64,000 nt of DNA from Hygrocybe punicea (lineage: Eukaryota; Basidiomycota; Agaricomycetes; Agaricales; Hygrophoraceae): the NCBI GenBank assembly GCA_963556145.1, contig OY744461.1, positions 992,001 to 1,056,000 of the forward strand. The letters are read 5' to 3'. This document shows positions 46,515-56,263 of this stretch, piece by piece. The translations under genes and the position numbers were made by a program. Numbering within the stretch: the first letter of the stretch is position 1; every line of letters begins with the position of its first letter. Below the pieces are notes generated by a model that was not told the DNA's origin, made no database searches, and worked only from the letters and a program-made list of their open reading frames with translations.

Positions 46515-48333
46515 ATGCCCAAATATCACAAGGAAGTTGGCTACGAAGTGTGCCGCCACATCTGTCCAGGACGAAACTGCCTCTCGATGCAGACGCAAAC
46601 TATCCTCTGGAAAAGGGAAGGAAGTTCCTGTCAGCGCCATTGTGGATCCGCAAGCAAGCATCCAAATTGCATCGCATCCGGTACCTGTCCTCTATCCAGC
46701 TGTATTGGACGGAAGGGCACAGAAAATTCCATAGGTGTTCGAAATGCTACTGAAGAGGAACTTGCATTGTTGCCATCGACGGCGTCCAATACACCAGATC
46801 CCACTTCCGATGTGGAGATGGAGGATGCAGCCATGAGCACGATTACACAGTCCGTCAGGACCGATCCCGTTTTCCACATAATCTTTGTTCTTGATCCCAC
46901 CACCCGTATTACAAGCAAAGCCGCTGCAACCAATGATCTTGCATTCGTCAACGTTACGATTTCACAAGACGAGTACGAAACCGTCTCGCACCTCGATGGT
47001 TATATTCACAATCTCAAGGCGCACAAGACGCGATATTTCGTTTGCATGCAGGAATGGGTTTGTATATTTTAAAAATGTATGGAGAATTATCGCTAAAGAA
47101 TACTTTCCAATTCCAGGTTTATGTTGCTATGCGAATGCACCACTGGCGGTGTGACGAGCCCAACAGTGCAATACGCCGCTTCAATGTTGAATACATGTTT
47201 TGGCCGGAGTTCGCTCATGCCATGCTCAACTCACCGGGGTCGAACATAACATGGAATAAGTTCAAATCCACCGATTGCGTATTTGGTGGTGTGGACATGG
47301 GAATGTCCTATATGTAAGCGTGTCAAACATTTTTGCCGAGTTTCCTTTCTTTTTGATTCGGTTAATTCGAATGTCATCTATAGTGGTAATCAATATGGTA
47401 TAACGGTCGAAAACGTGTCGACATTCTTGGCCGGAATTGACCAGCTGTGTCGAACGATTCAGGTGTGGCCACCACCGAAACAAATGAACACCGTGCATTC
47501 GAAATGGACGCAGATGCAAAACTTGCTCCATGTCGCATTGTCAAGGACGCACACGATGCGACCACAATCAAGGCTGCTGAAGGACGGTGAACCGTTTCCA
47601 CCGAACATTGTTTTGAAGCGAACGCATAGTGACACCGGTCACCATGTGTTGTTCCCGGGCGATCCAAGGCGGAATTGGGACTATATGCGCCTGAACTGTG
47701 AGGTCCCCGGTTCACGTTGGTTCGGTCAAACCTATGTTGAGCCGCTGGCCAAGATCGGAGAATGGCGAGTGTTTTTGTTAGGTGGAAGGGACATTTACAC
47801 GGTCCATACGCATTACAACAAAGAGAGCAAATCATGGAGGTGGGATATTGTGACGACCTTCTATACGTTAGAGGAATTGAGGTAGGCAGATGCCCTCCAT
47901 CTCGCATTACATGTTCACGAGTTTTTGGCATTTTCCAAGATCGTTCCAAGCACAGGGAATGCTCATGAAGACCGATGTTTGCAATCCGGATCACGGCTCC
48001 ATTGCAATTCGAGATCAAGCAAGACAGCAATTCTTCGGCTTCGTACGAGACACCTACGAGGGGCTGTATGCCATAGAGTCGACGTTGATTGGTGGGAAAC
48101 CTTCAATGAGTGTATTCTGTCGCATGGACATTTCGCTCATTGTTGATTCAAACACCAACAATGTCAATTACTTCGTGAACGAGATCGAACGGTATCACAC
48201 CTGCAGCTTGTGGTCCAACATGAAGCAAGGCGCGAAATCCGCTCGGGCACCAATCGGATCTTTTGCGGACACATTTTCGGCGGTATTTTATAAATGGCTT
48301 GTAGACATTACAAATGCATACTCATATTTTTGA
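46515..48333 (+). CDS. Helitron cargo gene B: ATP-grasp-like protein, 543 aa, four exons
   Basis: Exons 46515-47057, 47117-47313, 47384-47881 and 47940-48333 splice to 544 codons with stop. Introns are 58-70 bp with GTTTGT, GTAAGC and GTAGGC donors. The C-terminal half reads like a fungal ATP-grasp-type protein. VLKRTHSDTGHHVLFP could be the phosphate-binding strand and loop. WFGQTYVEPLAKIGEWRVFLLGG matches the conserved E-x-R strand of the fold in part, and CRMDISLIV with YFVNEIER resembles the metal-binding R-D...N-E end of such enzymes. Substrate is unknown. The first 75 residues are Cys-rich and atypical, so the true start or an upstream exon may differ. It is divergent from gene A and convergent with gene C. 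Confidence 0.7.
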
Positions 48334-48508
48334 ACTTCACTTGTACATTAGTCAACTTTAAATGTCACAAATCGGATCTCATGTCTGAGAGGCACGAAAC
48401 GCTTGGATTTCAATGATAGGTACATTACAAATTCAAGGCAACATAAAGAGAATTGGCAATAGGCCACGCTGCATGGCACACTAGTTTCATGACGAGAAAG
48501 ACGACAAG

Positions 48509-50529
48509 TTAATGAGAGACGCCCAATACCATCACCCACTGCACATTTAGGGAAATACTCTTCAACAAATCATCAGAGCGTTTGAAGGTATTGATCGTGT
48601 GGCCGACCACAACGCACGATTCTGCAGGAACATCGCCTGGAAAGTGGGGGAGTTTCTGAAGTATTTTGAGGGTGTCGGTAAAGTCCGTTTTAACTTTCCG
48701 GGCATCATAGATTGGGACTATGAATACAGGCATCAAAAACGAAACCAAGGACATTGTGTGAGAGAGAATAAAACTAACCAATGTCATGGAATGACAGCGC
48801 AGTCTTTTGGTAAGATGGAGCGGGACGTCGAGTAAAAGGACTAGACTGCACGAATTTCGAAGAGGAAGCTTCTATTGAATATGAGTAAGGATTGATAACA
48901 GAGCATTGAATGTATACTCACTGCTAGGAGATGCATCCATCCCACTTGCCGCTGTCGTCGAGAAGGACAGAAAGCCCTTATATAGTTGTGCACGAAATTC
49001 CGCCTCACCAGTGACCATTCCAATGGCGCCAACATACCGCTCCCATTCTCCTGAGAGTAAAGCCCCTTGGATGACTTTGATCAGTTTCGTGTTCCCACCA
49101 ACTTTTGGCTCATCAAGGAAGCATGAATCGACTAGAATGACAGAAGTGAAGATCATTGGGATGGCACCAGCAACGGAGTGGAAGAAACTACGCCCAAATG
49201 CTCCAGTAGAGATATTGGCGGGATCGTCACGAGAAAGATTCGAGTACTTGCCAGATCGAACAAAGGTCACTGCAGAGAACAGCAAACTGTTATGCGATGT
49301 GAATTGTCTTTAACCATAAAGTCCTAGCTGACAGCTTACTTTTGGTTGACCTTGCGAATGTTGCTGATAACATCGCTGTACTGAGGATTGCCATTCCCTA
49401 TAGCACTAGACCAAGATACCATGGCCGCGGCCCTATTCAATATTAAGCATTGCTTAAGAAGATAAAACCGAATAGTTACTTAATGTTGACACAGTCCTTA
49501 TATGTATCGACCAACTGAGGGTCTCTTGTACCAATGTCGGACTCATCCGTGTTTGGAGAGCGTATGCTAAGCAAGGACATCAATTAAAAAAATAATAGAC
49601 AGATGTAATGTACCTGGTGATTTGGTTTTGTGCATATGTCACAGCTCCATCATCGCTACTGGAAACATTGTCGTCACTGATATCATGAAGATGGGTAGTC
49701 TTTGTGACTTTGGAGGAAATCGCCTTCATGGTTTTGATGGATGTATCAGAGTTGCTGATCATTTATTAATATATGAAGGACAAGAATCATATGAAGTATC
49801 ATACCGAAGACCATTATCTGCATTTGATTTCTTAGAACCGAATTCGAGTTTTGCGATAGGCCTACGACATGTCTAACATATGACCAATTATTCAATTTCC
49901 AACTCACATGAATGTTTCGTCGCTGTCGTCATCCTCATCATGTAATTGATGCTGGTTTGACTTTGTCTTCTTCGATGGAGAAGAGAATTTACTATGTAAA
50001 GCGATTAAAGAATACACAAATATAAAAGACATTATTTAGAGCTACTGACCTGTCTTCGTCTTCCTCTGAAGCATGCCGCCTTTTACCGCTGAATATAAAG
50101 AATATTAGTTTGCATGAACAGTATAAATTGAACTTGCAAACCTTGCTCTATTGGTGGTCTTCCTGGACTGCCTATATTACTGAAGTAAATCACTAGTATC
50201 TGAAAATACAATTCATGAGACACACCTCATAGACGAGACGGGTTTGGCAATGCTAGCGACGCTATGAACACTAATAACGTCTTCGTCTTCGGAGTTGGCA
50301 ATACTACTGGGTGGTTTAGTCATGGTGGATGAATCAGAATATTGGAATAAACACGTACACTTCATCATCAACAGGCTTGGTGGTGGTGACCTTCTTACCC
50401 TTCCTAGAAACAACAGTATGACCTTTATTCAGAACGAGCAGCAATACATGAAAATAAATATACATACGAAACGGCGCTTGATCGAGCTTTGGACTGAGTC
50501 TTCACATTCACAGACTTCTTAGGGGCCAT
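48509..50529 (-). CDS. Helitron cargo gene C: 460 aa, 13 exons, function unknown
   Basis: Exons complement(50529-50468, 50403-50359, 50303-50226, 50171-50142, 50088-50050, 49991-49908, 49861-49805, 49754-49614, 49566-49480, 49432-49340, 49286-48922, 48871-48779, 48717-48509) join to exactly 461 codons. The first ten introns are all phase 2, so exons 2-10 (30-141 bp) are symmetrical; the last two are phase 1. Residues 1-205 are basic then acidic and disordered, with an NLS-like GKRRHAS and KKTKSN. The globular part includes FGRSFFHSVAGAIPM, EWERYVGAIGMV, and a C-terminal VPIYDARK...CVVVGHTINTF...NVQWVMVLGVSH segment. I believe related uncharacterised proteins occur in Agaricomycetes, but no function is known to me. 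The gene is intact. Confidence 0.8.
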
Positions 50530-51433
50530 TGCAAAGATAAGAGCTTTAGGGCGAGGAATGAATCTGTGCGAGATATCGTAGATGAATGAAGGGTCGGATG
50601 TGGACGATACCATTGCGCTCTCATCGCTATTTAAGTACACTGAGACAGATCGAATACAATAAAGAACTCGTTTATGGAGATCACACCGGCAGGTATGAAA
50701 ACTACATCTGTTGATGGTTTGAAGGAGAACTATTCGGATCATAGCGCCATAAAAATGAAAAAAAATCAGGGACATTCCCCATGATGTAGAACCCATGATT
50801 GACCAGCTGTTACGCTCAGCATCATCCAACAACATGGATATGGATTACTGGTATGGAGAATAATCAAACACTAAGTCTAATTAGGATTTTGGAATGTAAA
50901 ACAGCTGTCACCACATGGAACTGATCATAAGATCATAACACAGCCAAATCGGAAATAGAAGTTTATGTGACATATATACTCATTTCCAAACAAATACAAA
51001 CATCGGATCAACTATACTGACAGTTGCATCGGAAACAAATCATTCTGAATGGATAGGGGTTTCCTTTTAATGCTGTACAATAAGGAGGTCAAGCATTACG
51101 ATAGCTGTCGATGTATATCCTGTCCTATAAAATGGAGAAAAACAATAAGAATCTATTGAGAAGATCTGCAACACAAGAATGCAAACACCATACAGACATC
51201 ACAAGTTCATGGAGGATGAACATGATGCACTTCCATAATCTCGATGACGATCGAAAACGATTCATGATAAAACAGTCGAAAATTGCATTTGAATTATAAA
51301 TCCCACTTCCACTTTGCAAATGGACACCTATTACGATTTCAAAAGCGCATGTCAGTCCATATACCACTGAAGGCATTCATACATTCAACTCTACTTTACA
51401 GCTGAACATTTAAGTAATCTCATATCGACACGG
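50530..51433. promoter_or_regulatory. Intergenic region between divergent cargo genes C and D
   Basis: 900 bp with no supported gene. It must hold both promoters. The minus-strand frame at 50835-50425 and the plus frame at 51111-51299 lack motifs. No unambiguous TATA element located. Confidence 0.4.
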
Positions 51434-52495
51434 ATGGACAATGATGACAGTCAACTCGCCAATGCTACAAATGTATGTTCAAATTTTACGATGTATGCTG
51501 TGTTTCTTTACATTTGCAGATTTCGAATATCAATGTAGTTCATAATGACTCACCAAATTGCTGGAAACTTACACGGCCGAGTACTGATACCACCGAGCAT
51601 GAAGAACTTGTCTTAAGCTTACAGGCGATATTGGTGGCCAAAGACCTACCACCAATCACCAGCAGGTATATTGTTCCATCACATAAATCGTAAACAATTG
51701 ATATACATATATTTTCCAGACCACCCGAACGTCGAACACCATTTCTTCGTCAGAGCATCCTTATAGCAGGTCTCAACATACCACTGTTCGAATCGTACCT
51801 TGACAACCTCCGCATCTTACATCAGAAACTGGCCCGTACTTTCCCAGAACGTGCAATGCTGGACTTCACGTCATCCACCTATATTGAATACACTGCATTA
51901 TCTATTGGCACCCGATACTTCACCGATCGCCGACATGACAATGTTTCATACCATATTCCATTCGAACACAATGTCGATCCCAAAGGTATCCTGTCATCCA
52001 TGAGCAATACTCGATACTTCCATGGGACGGATAATAAGGTCCTTTATTTCAAGTTAACATCAGACGGAGGCCGGCATTGGTGAGTGCTCAGCACAACAAT
52101 AGTTTGACCATTGATAATGATATAGATGACAGCTTTGTACCTGCCAGTCCAACTTGCTTCAGGATTGGTGACATTGTAGAAGTCCAGATGACGGTATCGG
52201 CGGTTTCAGTCAAGAACGACAAATTTAAGATGATACTCAATCTGCGCTCATTAGCACTGGTCAACAGCGAGTTTACCGAGGTACCAGACATATCTAATAA
52301 TTCAATTAATAATAACTAATGTACATCCAGAATGCGACGATAGGTCGAACGAAGGCACCTCATCCTGCTCTCAATACTATGACCAGGATTAATATCAAAC
52401 GTAATGTGGGTTATGTCCAGTTGACAGACGATGGTGAAGATGTCATAGAAACCCGAAGACGTTTGACCAACCTGAGGATGAATGAAGCCGATTAA
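51434..52495 (+). CDS. Helitron cargo gene D: OB-fold-like (RPA-like) protein, five exons, one problematic junction
   Basis: Exons 51434-51472, 51520-51665, 51720-52079, about 52126-52280 and 52331-52495 (TAA). Exons 1-3 join cleanly and encode a domain with RRTPFLRQSILIAGL, MLDFTSSTYIEYTALSIG, HIPFEHNVDPKGIL and GRHW. Exon 4 reads SPTCFRIGDIVEVQMTVSAV followed by KFKMILNLRSLAL, a five-strand pattern resembling an OB-fold. Exon 5 ends LKRR-like (IKRNVGY) and is charged. The natural GTGAGT donor at 52080 and ATATAG acceptor at 52125 give TG+A, a stop. A 53-bp intron with a weak GTCCTT donor (52039-52091) would keep frame but removes conserved-looking residues. The gene is either alternatively spliced or broken by a small deletion. 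Confidence 0.6.
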
Positions 52496-52985
52496 TATCT
52501 ATTATAATTACATTGTACAGTTACATGTGAACATCAATTTTATATAATATTATGTTCTGCAATACGTTCACAAGTGAAATAAAAACACAAATAGTTTCAT
52601 AAAGTGACTGGATATCTGAGTATCATTTAATCGTAAAAAGTCGTCATCATTTTCCTGTGAATATAACTATTCAAACCGATATGGTATTTCTCATTCAATG
52701 GTCCGGCCTAACATGCATGGACATTTGCTCAGTACCTTTCAAAAACCTAGAATTAATTGATAAATGTATGTATTGTACACACATATCATATAAAATTTAT
52801 ATTGTTGTGTAGTAAGAATGGGTTACTTGGATTACATATGGAAAATTTACTGAACACTTTGTTGAACAATATTGGACCCATGTAGCTACATCACAAAAAC
52901 ATCCGATATACTGCACTTAGATCTTGCCTTTCCACTGCCAGACATCCGATATACTGCACATACCATTGGCTGTGCAATGGCAGTA
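52496..52985. other. Spacer, no gene
   Basis: AT-rich region downstream of gene D. Direct repeats of CATCCGATATACTGCAC (52898 and 52946) are visible. Confidence 0.45.
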
Positions 52986-53725
52986 CCCCTGATTAAAACC
53001 GAGACACTTGTCGAACACTTTGTTGAACACTGTTGAACGGTTTTTTGGCCTGTTCAACAGGTGTTGAACAAGTGTATCATTAATAATACAATGTGCATTG
53101 TAAATCTAGCTACACCTTATATAATGTACGTAACTTTATTTATGCAAATGTAATGCTTCAGATGAAGCCTGGAACACTTGTCGAACAGCTTGTCAAACAC
53201 TGTTCGGCCTGTTCGACAAGTGTTCGACAAGTCCATCATTAATAAACTCAATGTGCATTGTAAATATATCTACACCTCATATGATGTATATAAAGTACGT
53301 ACCATTATTTATGTCATTGTAATGCTTCAAATTAAAGCTTGGACACTTGTAGAGTGGCTTGTCGAACACTGTTCGGCCTGTTCGACAAGTGTTCAACTAG
53401 TCCATCATTAATAAACTCAATGTGCATTGTAAATATATCTACACCTCATATAATGTATATACAGTATATATACAGTATGTACCATTATTTATGTCATTGT
53501 AATGCTTCAGATTGAAGCTTGGCCACTTGTTGAACACCTGGTTGAACACTGTTCGGCCTGTTCGTCAAGTGTTCGACGTGTCCATCATTAATAAATTCAA
53601 TGTGCATTTTAAATCTAGCTACACCTCATATAATGTACATACCTTTATTTATGCAATGGTAACGCTTCAGATTGAAGCTTGAACACTTGTTGAACACCTT
53701 GTTGAACACTGTTCACCATATCTGA
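52985..53725. repeat. Palindrome-bearing tandem repeat, period about 160-180 bp (array 2)
   Basis: Four to five units, each with a core of the form ACACTTGT-(T/C)GAACA...AACACTGTT(C/G)GGCCTGTTCGACAAGTGTTCGAC, then TCCATCATTAATAAA, a GTGCATTGTAAAT block and a TGTAATGCTTCAGATT block. The palindromic core is the same as in array 1, but the linkers are unrelated. The array lies in the 5' third of the Helitron. Confidence 0.85.
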
Positions 53726-53769
53726 CCAGTGTCCGATGTTCCTCCTGTAAATAATTCTAATACATATTG

Positions 53770-54120
53770 CACAATATATGTATTTGTAGACACATTTGAT
53801 GTATGGTTGTCAATTACACTGGCAGTTCCTCAGAATACAGCTGGGACACTGGTTGAACCCGTCACAGAGCAATGTTCAGCGCCTTCCACTCATGTTAATT
53901 TGTAGTATTACTTATTCCCAATTTGGAGCCTGTGATCCGGCTGCCTTATTGTACTTTCTGATTGGGACAACAACTTCTCACAGTCAGCTCCGCCCAGTCA
54001 CACGGTTTCATAATTATTCCCAGGGCTTCAAAATTGTTCCCACAGTTTCAAAAAATTGTTCCCACGGCTTGGCAAATTAGAGTGTGACCCTGAGTTTTGA
54101 GAATCCACTGTATAGAACGA
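53770..54120 (-). repeat. Helitron 5' terminal region
   Basis: Sense strand starts TC at 54120, preceded by host A (T54121 on plus). About 60 bp in, three imperfect 25-bp repeats of the type TTCAAAATTGTTCCCAC occur at 54006-54066. No gene. Confidence 0.7.
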
Positions 54121-54985
54121 TTCCCTTATAGGGACTCGTAACAGGTCCACCTCCTTGGCCTCTGGGATGACCTTGGCATTCCCCACAAGGAAAAGAAACA
54201 GGAATGGGGGGACTCCCTCATGATTATCAGCTTCCAGGTGGACCCTAACATCCTCACCATCATCATGCCCCCTGACTGCTGGATGGAACTTCTGGACACC
54301 CTCCATACTTTCACAACTCCTGGCTGCTGGTATCCCCTATGAGATTTCCAATGTATGGCCAGTTGGGTTAATTGGGCACTCAATGTTTACGCCTCCTACA
54401 CCCTGGCCTGTTCTCCCTGTACCACAAGATGTCTGGGAAGTCCATTCCACACAAGCACCTCTGGGTCAATTCTGCTGTGGTCCACAAACTCTCCTGGATC
54501 ACAACACATGTCGAGGGTGTCCACCTGCTTTCCTCTGTCACATGGTCATTATCTGATGCCAACTTTACTTTGATTTTGGATGCTTGCCTGACAGGGATGG
54601 GTTTCTGGTCCCTGGGACTTGTTAATGGTCACCAGTGTCTTTTCAGCATGTTGGATGCCCAGATCTTTTATCTCAAGGCCCTTGCTGTCCTCTCTGCACT
54701 CCACTACACCCCGCTCAACATCCAGCCACTTCCGTCCCACGTCGCCCTCTTTACCGACAACTCCAACACAGTCGACATATTCAACACTCTCCATGCCCAA
54801 CCCTCCCACAACCCGATGGCCACAGTCAACCTCTCCATCCACTTCAATGTCCAGTTCTGGGTCTTCCACATCCCCGGTTCTGACAACATCATCATGGATG
54901 CACTCTTGCATGGCCCCAATGACATTGTCCGCTATGCTGCCCCTATTATGCGCATTGTCTCATTTGAACCCCCTCATCTTCCGGT
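54121..54985 (+). pseudogene. DIRS-like retroelement, right part: RT end and RNase H
   Basis: Resumes the RT frame directly after the Helitron: LLGLWDDLGIPHKEKKQEWG, then IISFQVDPN. The RNase H-like segment includes WVNWALNV (54360), an acidic-site stretch LILDACLTGMGFWSLG (54570-54620), a second acidic block LFTDNSNTVDIFNTL (54745-54790) and VFHIPGSDNIIMDAL (54860-54905). A TAA at about 54136-54138 and frame shifts near 54340-54370 interrupt it. Confidence 0.75.
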
Positions 54986-55000
54986 GGGGGCAGCACTGTT

Positions 55001-55989
55001 GTGACTACAACAACTTGTTCAGCCAGGCAACCCTGTAGGGCACCTTGGCTGATCTCACAGTTGCAGCACAAATGGGCAGTCATGATGGACTGTGCTATTG
55101 AACCCAGTACAGCGGATGCATATTCTTCTGCACTTGAGTCTTATCTTTGTTTCTACTCTGCCCACCACTTCTTCCCGGCCCCCACAGCCAATACTTTCAG
55201 TTTCTATATCATATACATGTGCTTCCATATCAAGCCCCAATCCATTGACAACTACCTTTCTGGCATCTGCAACCAACTTGAACCCTTCTACCCAGACGTC
55301 CGTGCTCTCTGTCACCACCACCTCATTATGAAGACCCTTGCTGGTTGCAAGAAACTATGCTCCACCACCGTCACCCACAGGTGTGCCCTCTCCTGGATTG
55401 AACTCTCCTCCCTCTGTGCTTCTTACCCTGTTCACCCCTCTTACGACAATGCACTCTTCCTTACTCTTATCTCAACAGCATTCCATGGCCTTCTCCAGCT
55501 TGGAAATCTTGTTTGGCCAGACTTGCTTCATCTCCAGGACTACTGCAAGGTCACCATGCGCAGCTCTGTCTCTCTTCATGATCAGTCCTTTGAGTTCTTC
55601 CTGCCTGGGCACAAGGTGGACCATTTCTTTGAGGGTTCCCATGTTCTACTCCACCATACTACAACCCTGGACAACCCCCTGCATGTTTTCACGTGTTACC
55701 TCCAGTTACACAATGGCCTTTTCCCTTCCACCCTGAACTTTTTCTTTGATCGGACAGCTCCCTTCCTACTCATTTGTGGTTCCTCCATTGCTTACACTGC
55801 CATTTCCCAGACCCATCAGTGGCCACTCTCTCCGCTCTGGCAGTGCCACTGACAGTGACTGACCTTGCTTCTGCAGGTGTCCCACCTTACATAATCCAAT
55901 GCATCAGCTGGTGGGTCTCTAACACTTTGCAGATCTATGTCCGCAAGCACCTGACACTACAAGCTGCCTTCTTGTTTGCACGGTGCTGA
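55001..55989 (+). pseudogene. DIRS-like retroelement, tyrosine recombinase
   Basis: A 283-codon frame contains STADAYSSALESYLCFY, IKPQSIDNYLSGICNQLEPF and box I as FHGLLQLGNLVWPD, where relatives have L-L-R-L-G-E; the catalytic Arg is Gln here. The H-x-x-R box survives only in another frame at about 55824-55850 (GHSLRSG). The Tyr segment NTLQIYVRKHLTL (55920-55955) is in a third frame. It is inactive. Together with 32226-34341 and 54121-54985 it forms a gag-RT-RNaseH-YR order typical of DIRS/Ngaro elements. Confidence 0.75.
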
Positions 55990-56070
55990 CCTACCCTCTT
56001 GGGTTCATTACTTCATCTCTCAGATGTTTTTTCTTCTTTTTATTGGACCTTTTGCCTCTTCCCTATTAGT

Positions 56071-56263
56071 GTTGCCTAAAGTCGGCTGGTCAAAAAAAGC
56101 TGATCCTGGTCCTGATTTTTTGATGCACAACCAGCTTTCTCACTGACTGATATTTGGTAGCTATGGTCTATAGCTACCAAATATCAGTCAGTGAGAAAGC
56201 TGGTTGTGCATCAAAAAATCAGGACCAGGATCAGCTTTTTTTGACCAGCCGACTTTAGGCAAC
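56071..56263. mobile_element. Perfect fold-back MITE, 193 bp
   Basis: Arms of about 93 bp starting GTTGCCTAAAGTCGGC and ending with the exact inverse, meeting at a short centre TGGTCTA near 56164. I see no mismatch between arms. No target duplication could be identified (flanks ATTAGT and TGCCTT). It sits just 3' of the DIRS recombinase. Confidence 0.85.

Larger units (their letters stand above)
34342..54120 (-). mobile_element. Giant Helitron, 19,779 bp, with cargo genes
   Basis: In sense orientation (minus strand) the element begins TC (54120-54119) and ends with a 7-bp hairpin, a 10-nt spacer and CTAG (34345-34342). It sits between host A and T without duplication. Removing it joins 34341 to 54121 and restores one uninterrupted DIRS frame from YMPTK into the next RT/RNase H segment (one pre-existing stop, at 54138). 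It encodes the Rep-helicase (42134-34488) and four cargo genes (43084-52495). It also carries a 196-bp hairpin (42422-42617) and two arrays of palindromic repeats (45.3-46.2 and 53.0-53.7 kb). Usual autonomous Helitrons are about 5-17 kb, so this is large. Confidence 0.88.

Noticed and set aside
34346..54132. The 20-kb insertion as a Maverick/Polinton with 6-bp duplication ACTAGT/ACTCGT
   Set aside because: The six-base words differ, there are no terminal inverted repeats and no Polinton genes. The A|T plus TC...CTAG interpretation restores the host frame exactly and fits the RepHel gene.
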